A DNA stretch of 64,000 bases from Clostridiaceae bacterium (GTDB lineage Bacteria > Bacillota > Clostridia > Christensenellales > CAG-917), in NCBI GenBank assembly GCA_031289315.1, contig JAITPR010000022.1, positions 1 to 64,000 on the forward strand, read 5' to 3'. This document shows, piece after piece, positions 53,365 to 61,435 of the stretch. Below the pieces are notes generated by a model, which saw only the letters and a list, made by a program, of their open reading frames with translations, was not told the origin of the DNA and searched no databases. Position 1 is the first letter of the stretch; each line of letters starts with the position of its first letter. The position numbers and the translations under genes were made by a program.

Positions 53365-54258
53365 TCAGAAGTTTAAAAACTCCCGCGCAAGTCGCACGCA
53401 TTCGTCCCAGTCGTCCGGGTAAAGAGGTATAAGAGGAGTTTTTTTGAACCACGTAATTTGGCGTTTAGCGTAGTTTCTTGTGTTTTTCTTTATCAGTTCT
53501 TTGGTTTCCTCTAAGGTTGCCAAACCCTCAAAATAAGCCTTAAATTCCTTATAACCTATGGCTTGCATACTTTGGCACCCGAAACCCGTTTTTGCGGTCA
53601 CATCTGCCACTTCTCTCTCTAAACCGCCCTCAATCATGCTATCTACACGATTATTTATGCGTTTATAGAGTACTTCGCGCGGCAAAGTCATACAAAAACC
53701 CAAAAAATCATAGCGCGGTATCCGCTCATCGCTCTTCACCGGCTCACCCGTTGTTTCTATAATTTCAAGGGCGCGTACTATGCGCTTGGCGTCGTTGGCG
53801 TGAATTCGCGCGGCGGATACCGGGTCAAGCGCGGCTAAACGCGTGTAAAGCGCGTCTAATCCGATTGCCGCTTCCGCTTGAAGTCTTTCCCGAACCTCGC
53901 TGTTCTTGCAGGCTCCGGAAAAACTCATATTATACAGAAGCGCGTCTATATACAGCCCCGTGCCGCCAGCGACAATCGGAATCAAGCCCCGTGCCAAAGC
54001 GTCGGAAATTGCGTCGTCGGCGCATTCCTTAAAAGCCGCGACGCTGAATTCCGCGTCCGGTTCCGCTATGTCGATTAGGTAATGCGGTACGGATGCGCGC
54101 TCAATTTCCGTCGCCTTAGCTGTGCCGACATTCAAATGCCGGTATATCTGCATGGAGTCAGCCGAAATCACCGCCCCACCCAAATCTTGGGCAAGGCGCA
54201 AGGCAAAAGCGGATTTTCCGGACGCGGTGGCGCCGGCAACGACAATTATTTTTCTCAT
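53365..54258 (-). CDS. miaA: tRNA dimethylallyltransferase
   Basis: 297 residues adding the dimethylallyl group to A37. VVAGATASGKSAFALRLA (P-loop), ISADSMQIYRHLNVGTAKAT, VAGGTGLYIDALLYNM and the C-terminal RNYAKRQITWFKK match. AAAGG precedes the ATG. It lies between mutL and ynbB on the minus strand; its product is the substrate of MiaB. Confidence 0.96.
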   Translation of the reverse strand: MRKIIVVAGATASGKSAFALRLAQDLGGAVISADSMQIYRHLNVGTAKATEIERASVPHYLIDIAEPDAEFSVAAFKECADDAISDALARGLIPIVAGGTGLYIDALLYNMSFSGACKNSEVRERLQAEAAIGLDALYTRLAALDPVSAARIHANDAKRIVRALEIIETTGEPVKSDERIPRYDFLGFCMTLPREVLYKRINNRVDSMIEGGLEREVADVTAKTGFGCQSMQAIGYKEFKAYFEGLATLEETKELIKKNTRNYAKRQITWFKKTPLIPLYPDDWDECVRLAREFLNF

Positions 54259-54432
54259 AACCTTTTATGGCGGCGGCATGGTTGCATTAGATTGCATTTT
54301 TTTTCAACCGTACAGCTTTGTATCTGCATACACGCAATCGGCGCGGCAAAATCGGTTTTCACCAAGTTTTTCGCTTTCGCACGCGTATAACGGCATATTT
54401 GCGGAAATTTTTTGAGTTTTCTGCCGTATTTT

Positions 54433-56631
54433 CTAAACTATGCGACAGAACATCTTTTCTAGCTCCCGCTTAGTAAGCTTCAATACCGCCGGTCTGCCGT
54501 GCGGACAACTAAGAGGTGCCGTTCCCGCCGAACTAAAAGCCTTCAGCAAGGCTTCCGTTTGCGCGGGGCTTAAAGTGTCGCCGCCTTTAATCGCCGCACG
54601 ACAAGCGGCGGAAGCCAGCTTATCCCTTAATAAATCCTTCAATTTAAGGCTTTTAAAAGCGCCCGTCTCCGATAAAAGTCCGTCAAAAAAACGGTTGAAA
54701 TTTATATCTGTCAAGGCAAGCGGAACGGCGGAAATTTTAAGCGTACGGTCGCCAAACTCGTCTATGTCGAAGCCGCACGCGCGCAAATCCTCTAAAAGTC
54801 CGCTCAAAAAATCGAATTCCGCAAATCCGAACTCACGCACAAAGGGTATGAGCATGCTTTGAACCAGTCCGGTTTTGAGGTTGTCGGACAGCTCGTCGAA
54901 CAGTATTCTTTCGTGAGCTGCGTGTTGGTCTATGAAGTATGCGACGTCGCCCTGTTCCACAATTAAATAGGTTGAGAACAACTGTCCTGCCGCACGTCCG
55001 GAAAAAACGCTTCCGGCAAACGGCGCGCCTAAATCGGTTGCCCCGCTTATTTCTTCTTGTACCGCCTTCGTCGTATAGCTTTTTCCTTTAACGGTTGGGA
55101 AAATTTCTTGTATTTCAGTATTATCCGCATGTCCGGTATTTTTTGCCGCGCCGACTATTTCTTGCGTTTTGGCGGTATTTTTTTCGTTGCCCGCGTCGAC
55201 ATTGCCGGGCAGTATTTTTTCATTGCCGCGCGTTGTTTGAGCCAATCCGCCATCGTAAAGCGCTCCTTGTGCGCCGTATACGTCCGCTGCAAACTCTTTC
55301 CGCAAGCCGTCGCCGGTGTAGGAATAATTCATCCGACTGTCTCCTAAGCCGCTGTGTCCATGGTTGCGGAGCCGCGCTATTGCGTCGGGAATTTTTATCG
55401 GCGGCGATTGCCTTGCGGCACCCTCACCCTTAAAATCTATGCGCCCGGAGTTGGCACCGGCGTTGTTTTTGCCTTCAGCGGCGTTCGCGGCATTTGGTTG
55501 CACGCCTTTAGCGGCGATATCGGCGGCATTTTCGTCGATATTTGTTGCGGTGAATCCGCTCTCCTGCGCCCCACTTAAGTCTGTTTCGCTTGTCTTGTTA
55601 TTGTCCTGTGCGGCGAAGGTTATCTGTCCGCTCACACCGTCGGATTGAACAATCTCCGTGAGCCGCGCGGCAACATACTTGTATATGAAGCCGAAAACCG
55701 CGCCCCCGTCGGAAAACCGCACCTCCGTTTTGGCGGGATGTACGTTTGCATCGACGGTATCGAACGGCAATACTAAGTTAAGTACTGCGGCGGGAAAGGC
55801 GTGTTTCATGAGAAACGGCGCATATGCTTTTTCCAAAGCGGCACGGACGGTATCGCTTTCAACAAAGCGCCCGTTCACCACGAAGGTTTGATAATTACGG
55901 TTTGGCTTTGCCTTAGACGGAAGCCCGATAAAGCCACTTAATCGGAAATTTCTGCTTTCCACGGAAATCTCACGGAAGGACTCTGCGGTACCCTTGTCAA
56001 AAACGGCGTAAAGCGCGGAAACGGAGGAGGAGCCGTCGGTATAAAATAAGGTTTTTCCGTCCGCTTCGTATGTAAAAGCAATTTCCGGATTAGCCAAAAT
56101 CAACTTCTGTACCAATGAGGTAATTGCGGTCTGTTCGCTCCGCGCCGTCTTTAAAAACTTCAATCTAGCAGGAGTGTTATAAAATAATGAAGATACAGTA
56201 ATACTCGTCCCCTTATTTCGTCCACCAATCCTGTGAGAAACGATTTTTCCGTCCTCAATTTCTATTATGCCGGAAAAGTCGGAGCCGCTCTCACGCGAAT
56301 CCATTAAAATCTTTGAAACGGAAGCTATACTGGCAAGCGCCTCTCCTCGAAAGCCTAAGGTCGATATATCAAATAAATCCCGCTTGTCCGCTATTTTGCT
56401 TGTGGTATGGGCAAGAAAGGCAACGGGCAAATCCTCATAATTTATGCCGATGCCGTTGTCCGACACCGTGATTTTTTCTATTCCCCCGTCGGATATGGAA
56501 ATCATAATCTCCGTAGCACCGGCATCTATGGCATTTTCCGTCAACTCCTTTATTACGGACGCGGGGCGTTCCACCACCTCTCCGGCGGCAATAAGGTTAT
56601 ATACCGAGCTGTCTAAAATATTTATTTTCAT
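54433..56631 (-). CDS. mutL: DNA mismatch repair endonuclease MutL
   Basis: 732 residues. GHKL ATPase N-terminus (GEVVERPASVIKELTENAIDAGA, DNGIGI, TLGFRGEALASI) to about 330, a long low-complexity linker (about 340-530; Asn/Ala/Gly-rich), and a C-terminal dimerisation/endonuclease domain with DQHAAHERILFDEL near 563, ACRAAIKGG and CPHGRP near 708. The metal-site motif DQHA-x2-E-x4-E has Asp in its last place. GGAG precedes the start. 174 bases separate it from miaA. Confidence 0.96.
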   Translation of the reverse strand: MKINILDSSVYNLIAAGEVVERPASVIKELTENAIDAGATEIMISISDGGIEKITVSDNGIGINYEDLPVAFLAHTTSKIADKRDLFDISTLGFRGEALASIASVSKILMDSRESGSDFSGIIEIEDGKIVSHRIGGRNKGTSITVSSLFYNTPARLKFLKTARSEQTAITSLVQKLILANPEIAFTYEADGKTLFYTDGSSSVSALYAVFDKGTAESFREISVESRNFRLSGFIGLPSKAKPNRNYQTFVVNGRFVESDTVRAALEKAYAPFLMKHAFPAAVLNLVLPFDTVDANVHPAKTEVRFSDGGAVFGFIYKYVAARLTEIVQSDGVSGQITFAAQDNNKTSETDLSGAQESGFTATNIDENAADIAAKGVQPNAANAAEGKNNAGANSGRIDFKGEGAARQSPPIKIPDAIARLRNHGHSGLGDSRMNYSYTGDGLRKEFAADVYGAQGALYDGGLAQTTRGNEKILPGNVDAGNEKNTAKTQEIVGAAKNTGHADNTEIQEIFPTVKGKSYTTKAVQEEISGATDLGAPFAGSVFSGRAAGQLFSTYLIVEQGDVAYFIDQHAAHERILFDELSDNLKTGLVQSMLIPFVREFGFAEFDFLSGLLEDLRACGFDIDEFGDRTLKISAVPLALTDINFNRFFDGLLSETGAFKSLKLKDLLRDKLASAACRAAIKGGDTLSPAQTEALLKAFSSAGTAPLSCPHGRPAVLKLTKRELEKMFCRIV

Positions 56632-56976
56632 ATGCGTTTCTCCGCAATAATTCGCTGTTTGAAAGCGTATTTTATTCTTGTTTTCGTCTAAGCTTGAGAA
56701 CTTACGTCCTCCGACTTAAGAATTTTTTTATCTTTACTGCCGCTTATAAGCGTGTTTCTGCTTAAGCTTGAGGAATTAAGCTCCATCGGCTTAAGCAAAG
56801 CGCAATTTCGTGTTTATATTGACAACCATCTATCGCTTGATTTTACGATAGCCTTATACTTGCTTTCGTATAAAAGAGGAACGGTTGATGAGCACGAAAT
56901 ATATCAGGGGAAGTTATTTTACTTGCTTTCATTCACATTCTGTTGACTTAGCAGCGGTGAGTATTCTCGTTTTTGG
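56632..56976. other. Spacer with a 74-bp tandem duplication
   Basis: No credible gene. TAAGCTTGAG and the following CC(G/A)(A/T)CGGCTTAAG-like segment repeat at 56689 and 56763 (period 74). A half copy of the 63-nt hairpin repeat, AGTATTCTCGTTTTT, lies at 56960-56974 directly beyond the stop of the cysteine desulfurase gene. A 64-codon open frame at 56752-56946 has no ribosome site and no resemblance to a protein. Confidence 0.5.
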
Positions 56977-58110
56977 CTAAATTCGCTTGAATTTGCGTAA
57001 AACCTCACATTCGGCGACAATTGCGTCTACTACGGTATCCGTTTCCGTCGGAGTGTTGCATGCGGAAAAGCTCAATCGAACAACGCCCTCCGCATATGCG
57101 TCCGGCAAATTCAGCAATCCGCTTATACGTGCATGCTTCTTTGAAGAGCAAGCCGAACCCGTGCCGATATATATGCCCCGCTTCTCCAAAGCGTGCAACA
57201 ATACCTCTCCGCGCAAGTCCTTAAACGCAAGGTTCAATATATTGGGCGAATTTTCCGCTCCCCCGTTTACAATTACGTTGGGTACGGCGGCAAGAATTTT
57301 TCCACTGTACTCCGCGCGCAAAGCGGTAATTTTGGCAAGGTTGGACGGCAAATCTCTAACGGCATGCTCCGCCGCCGCCGCAAAGGCAAGTATTCCGGGC
57401 ACATTTTCCGTTGCGGAACGCAACCCGTTTTCCTGCCCCCCGCCAAACATGACCGGCTTAAGCCGCACGCCTTTTTTGACGAACAACGCGCCGACGCCCT
57501 TAGGTCCGTGGATTTTGTGCGCGCTCAAGGAATACATGTCCACGCCGGAATTTATAAGGTTTACGGGGATTTTTCCGAAAGCCTGCACCCCGTCGCTGTG
57601 AAAAAGCGCGCCCGGAGCATGTTTTTTTATCAATGCGGCTATCTTAGCTAAGTCGTTGACGGCGCCGGTTTCGTTGTTGACGTGCATCACGGAAACAAGC
57701 CCCACACTGTCGTCCAGGACGCCTTTAAGCGCCGACAAATCGACGGCGGCGCCGTCTGCGACAGGCAAATAAACGACCTCACAACCGCGCGCTTCCAATT
57801 CGCAAGCGGACGCATAGACCGCAGAATGCTCCGATGCGGACACCAAAGCCTTGTTGCGCTTACCTCGCGGAGCGCAAAGCACCGCCAAATTATCGGCTTC
57901 CGTGCCGCTGGCGGTAAAAATTATATCTCCGTCCGGCGCATGTAACAGCCGCTTCAAGCTTTCTCTCGCGTCTTTAATTTCCCGCGATACATCAGCAGAC
58001 GGCTTATACGGCGCGGACGGATTGAAAAAACGCGAACACGAATATTCCGCGATGACGCCCAAACATTCGTCGCGCATTTTGGTGGTAGCCGCGTTATCAA
58101 GATAAATCAC
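56977..58110 (-). CDS. Cysteine desulfurase (NifS/IscS-like)
   Basis: 377 residues, PLP enzyme that takes sulfur from cysteine. MIYLDNAATTKM, SEHSAV, HVNNETGAVNDL, HSDGVQAFGK, the PLP lysine in SLSAHKIHGPKG near 200 and the active cysteine in GTGSACSSKKHA near 320 are present. It starts with GTG, overlapping the stop of the preceding gene by 4 bases (GTGA). The short form with an SSKK loop fits NifS-type enzymes that serve ThiI in Firmicutes; ThiI here lacks rhodanese, but its gene is 10 kb away. Confidence 0.95.
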   Translation of the reverse strand: MIYLDNAATTKMRDECLGVIAEYSCSRFFNPSAPYKPSADVSREIKDARESLKRLLHAPDGDIIFTASGTEADNLAVLCAPRGKRNKALVSASEHSAVYASACELEARGCEVVYLPVADGAAVDLSALKGVLDDSVGLVSVMHVNNETGAVNDLAKIAALIKKHAPGALFHSDGVQAFGKIPVNLINSGVDMYSLSAHKIHGPKGVGALFVKKGVRLKPVMFGGGQENGLRSATENVPGILAFAAAAEHAVRDLPSNLAKITALRAEYSGKILAAVPNVIVNGGAENSPNILNLAFKDLRGEVLLHALEKRGIYIGTGSACSSKKHARISGLLNLPDAYAEGVVRLSFSACNTPTETDTVVDAIVAECEVLRKFKRI

Positions 58111-58766
58111 AACAAAAGCTCCTCGTCATCGGAAATTGTACCGTCCGTCCCGCGATTATCTCCCGCATCCGTCCAAGCGTCCGCCCCCGTAGGCGAGATA
58201 ATCGTTTCAAACGCCGCGCGTCCGGAGAACGGAGCATACGGAACGAACCTTGCGCCGCCTCTATTCTCCGATTGCCCGGCCGCAAAATACGCTTCGCCGC
58301 CGTTAAGTATCGTTGATATGAGTGCGGAAAGGTAAATATCGGGAGTAAAAATAATGGATATTTCCCGTCCGTTTTCCGAAAAAATCAGCTTTTTGCCGCC
58401 CTGTGCGTCCGTGAAAAAAATACCCTCGTTTCCGCCGGTATAGTTGGTAAATTTTTCGATTTCACAAATCGGCAACGCCTTAATAACGGTAATTTTTTTA
58501 AGTACGCTCACCTTTTCAAAGTATAGCACCCCGTCGGAAACGACATAATTGTATTCGGCTATCGCGGAGAAATAAGTTTGATTGCAAGCTATGCCTATAA
58601 TCAAAAGCACCGCCGTTCCGATGTAAAAGTAGTTGGAAACGAACACTCCGGCGGCAAGCGCGGCAAGTGCTAAAAATTTAAAAACATACGACAGCTTCGG
58701 AAGCTTCTTATACTTCGCGAACCCGTCCGTTAATTCCAATATCTGTTTATAGTAGCTTGCAAGCAT
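58107..58766 (-). CDS. Hypothetical membrane protein
   Basis: 219 residues. Two hydrophobic helices at about 28-64 (VFKFLALAALAAGVFVSNYFYIGTAVLLIIGIAC), then a soluble beta-rich part (VSDGVLYFEKVSVLKKITVIKALPICEIEKFT) that could be PH-like, and an acidic tail ending DDEELLL. Function unknown. AGGGA precedes the ATG. Translationally coupled to the cysteine desulfurase by a 4-base overlap; this arrangement is the only clue to its role. Confidence 0.75.
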   Translation of the reverse strand: MLASYYKQILELTDGFAKYKKLPKLSYVFKFLALAALAAGVFVSNYFYIGTAVLLIIGIACNQTYFSAIAEYNYVVSDGVLYFEKVSVLKKITVIKALPICEIEKFTNYTGGNEGIFFTDAQGGKKLIFSENGREISIIFTPDIYLSALISTILNGGEAYFAAGQSENRGGARFVPYAPFSGRAAFETIISPTGADAWTDAGDNRGTDGTISDDEELLL

Positions 58767-58892
58767 AATTTTTTCCCTATCTTGTATCTATTTTACACGG
58801 TCGCGCCGCGTCTAGCCTACTTCGGTCCAACAACGGTTGCCGCCGCGCCTTAGTATATTTTATTTTGACTACGGTCGCCGCCGCATCGTAGT
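58767..58892 (-). repeat. Tandem copies of the mutS2 3' end
   Basis: TATTTTATTTTGAC followed by a CGGTCGCCGCCGC-like block recurs with a period of about 38 bases (58855 and 58893), with a weaker third copy near 58800. The copy at 58893 is the end of mutS2 (VKIK and stop). Confidence 0.7.
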
Positions 58893-61250
58893 CTATTTTA
58901 TTTTGACGATCGTCACGCCGCGTTCGCCCTCGTAATAGCCCCCGTCGCGGAACTCTGCGGCATAGGGATTGTCGACTAAGTGTTTTTGCACCGCCGCGCG
59001 CAAAACGCCCATGCCCTTCCCATGCACAATACGCACCTCCGAAAGCCCCGCAAGCGACGCCGACGCAAGGAAGTTGTTCACATTTTCGATGGCTTCCTCT
59101 CTGTTCATACCTATCAACATCAGCTCCGACTTAGCCGTTTGAGCAATGGATGCGGAAATATTAGCGGAAACGGTTTTACGACCCTTGAGCGCCCCGCCTT
59201 TCTGCGGTTTAATCTTGCAAAAATCGCCTTGCTTTACTTGCATGACGACGTTGCCTACTCGCACTTCCGCGCCTTTCGGCGTAATTGATTTCAAAATTCC
59301 CGTTTGGTTTATGGTTTTAACGAAAACCGTATCGCCTTTATTTAGCGGCGACGGATCCTCTTTTATATCCAATACCTCGTCCTCGTCGTAGGAGGCGGCA
59401 AAATTTTCCAACCGTTTTTTAAGCTTGCGCACCTGAAAGAGGTCGCTTTCCTCAAGCTCGTCGCCCTTAGCCAAAACGCTTCTGATTTCCTCTATTACTT
59501 CCTCGGCTTCGTAAACGGAACTTTCTATCAGCCGTTTGGTTTCCTTTCTTACGTTTTCATTCAGTTTTTCGCGCTGTTCCTTTAAATAGTTGCGTTCGGA
59601 TTTTATTTCCGATAGCAATCTAGCCGCCTCATCCCTGTCCGCTTTGGCTTCATCGACCAAAATTTCCGCGCGTTTTCTAGTGGTTTCTGCGGAAAGCAGT
59701 ACGTTTTCAAAGTCCTTTTTCTCGTTTGAAATTAAGGACAACGCCTTTTCCGTTATTTCCGTTTTAAGCCCCAACCTTTTGGCTATTTGCAGAGCGTTAG
59801 ACGCCCCTATGGAACCCATAATTAAGTGATAGGTGGGGGCAAAGGTGTCTATATCGAAGTCCATCGATGCGTTTTCCACGCGGTCGGTGCGCACCGAAAA
59901 CTCCTTCAAGTCGTTGAAGTGCGTGGTGATTACCGCCTTTGCCCCGCTACTTAATACGTAGTCCGTAATTGCCACGGCTAACGCGGCACCCTCCGCCGGG
60001 TCGGTACCCGCCCCCAACTCGTCGAACAACAACAACGAGTTTCGGGTCAGCTTTTCCACTATGTTGATGATGTTTTTCATGTGTGAGGAAAACGTGGAGA
60101 GGTTCTGTTCTATGCTCTGCTCGTCGCCTATATCGCAGAAAATACCGTCGAAAATAGACAATTCCGCATTGCGCGCCGGTATAAACAGCCCCGACAGCGC
60201 CATAACCGTGAACAGTCCGCACAATTTCAGTGTAACGGTTTTTCCGCCGGTGTTGGGACCCGTTATGAGCAAAATATCAAAGCCGCGCCCCACTCTTATG
60301 GATACGGGAACCACCTTTTTCGCGTCTATGAGGGGGTGCCTCCCCGAGTCGATTGAGATGTACCCGGTATCGTTTAAAACCGGCATGGTCGCGTGCATTT
60401 TACGCGCAAGCATGGCGCGGGAAAAAATTACGTCCAAATCGGTTATCACCTCTAGATTTAAGGTGAGTTCGGAGGCTACGGCGGCTATTTCCGCCGTAAA
60501 ACGTCGTAAAATCTTGTCGATTTCGGCTTTTTCCTCTAAGAGAAGCGTCTTCAATTCGTTATTCATCTCCACGACCGCCATTGGTTCGACAAAAAGCGTC
60601 GCGCCTGATGAGGACTGGTCATGGATAAGCCCCGGAACCGCTCCCTTATACTCCGCCTTTACCGGGATTACATAGCGGTCGCCGCGTATTGTGACAAGTC
60701 CGTCCTGCAAATACTTCGAATACATCGCTCCGGTGACGAACGAGTTCAGCTTTGCCTTTATGGAGTCGTTGGTTTTGCGAATGCGGTTTCTTATAAATTT
60801 AAGCTCCGCTGAGGCGTTGTCGGAAACGTCCGTATCCGTAGGAAAAGCGTCGTATATGCCGTCCTCTAAGGACTTATCCGAATAAAGGCACCGCACCTTT
60901 TCCTTTAGTAGCGGTATTGCCGGCAAGCCCTCCAAAGAATTTAAATTGCGCGACACCTTTAAAAGCCGTCCTATTTTCAACAGGTCGGGTATGGTCAGCA
61001 CGGAAAACCGCGTAGATAAGGCAAGCGCCTCCGAAACGTCGTCCACGGCAAGCATGGGCGCTTTCGAATACTCGTAAAGCACCTTATCCGCCTCCGCGGT
61101 TTCGGATATAAGCGTGCGCGCCAACGAAAGCGACGCCGCCGGAACGGTTTCTTTTATTTTGCCCGCGGCGTAATCGGAAGCGGCGAAGCCGGCAAGCTGC
61201 GCTAAAATCTTATCGAATTCCAGTGTATTTAGTGTTTTTTTCTCTATCAT
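58893..61250 (-). CDS. mutS2: MutS2 (endonuclease/ribosome rescue factor)
   Basis: 785 residues: MutS-like core and ATPase (LITGPNTGGKTVTLK near 332; LFDELGAGTDPAEGAALAVAI), coiled coil (about 510-620), and a C-terminal Smr domain (VRIVHGKGMGVLR near 745). Known as a suppressor of recombination and, in Bacillus, a sensor of collided ribosomes. No mismatch-binding domain I, as usual. No ribosome site is evident before the ATG. Confidence 0.96.
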   Translation of the reverse strand: MIEKKTLNTLEFDKILAQLAGFAASDYAAGKIKETVPAASLSLARTLISETAEADKVLYEYSKAPMLAVDDVSEALALSTRFSVLTIPDLLKIGRLLKVSRNLNSLEGLPAIPLLKEKVRCLYSDKSLEDGIYDAFPTDTDVSDNASAELKFIRNRIRKTNDSIKAKLNSFVTGAMYSKYLQDGLVTIRGDRYVIPVKAEYKGAVPGLIHDQSSSGATLFVEPMAVVEMNNELKTLLLEEKAEIDKILRRFTAEIAAVASELTLNLEVITDLDVIFSRAMLARKMHATMPVLNDTGYISIDSGRHPLIDAKKVVPVSIRVGRGFDILLITGPNTGGKTVTLKLCGLFTVMALSGLFIPARNAELSIFDGIFCDIGDEQSIEQNLSTFSSHMKNIINIVEKLTRNSLLLFDELGAGTDPAEGAALAVAITDYVLSSGAKAVITTHFNDLKEFSVRTDRVENASMDFDIDTFAPTYHLIMGSIGASNALQIAKRLGLKTEITEKALSLISNEKKDFENVLLSAETTRKRAEILVDEAKADRDEAARLLSEIKSERNYLKEQREKLNENVRKETKRLIESSVYEAEEVIEEIRSVLAKGDELEESDLFQVRKLKKRLENFAASYDEDEVLDIKEDPSPLNKGDTVFVKTINQTGILKSITPKGAEVRVGNVVMQVKQGDFCKIKPQKGGALKGRKTVSANISASIAQTAKSELMLIGMNREEAIENVNNFLASASLAGLSEVRIVHGKGMGVLRAAVQKHLVDNPYAAEFRDGGYYEGERGVTIVKIK

Positions 61251-61435
61251 TCGGTATCGGCGGCGAAGAAAAACGATTTTAATTTTTCTCCGGCAATCGG
61301 GTGCGGACGGCGAAAGTCAAAGGATTTTCCTCGTCGGGTTTATATGCGGACACAGGCGCGCAACCGGCTTTCCGTTTTCGCACCGCATTCGGAAATATCT
61401 GTCTTACGCGGGCGTTTGAGTTAAAAACCGCGCCG

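Noticed and set aside
56752-56946. 64-codon plus-strand frame upstream of mutL
   Set aside because: No ribosome site; part of it is one unit of a 74-bp tandem duplication.
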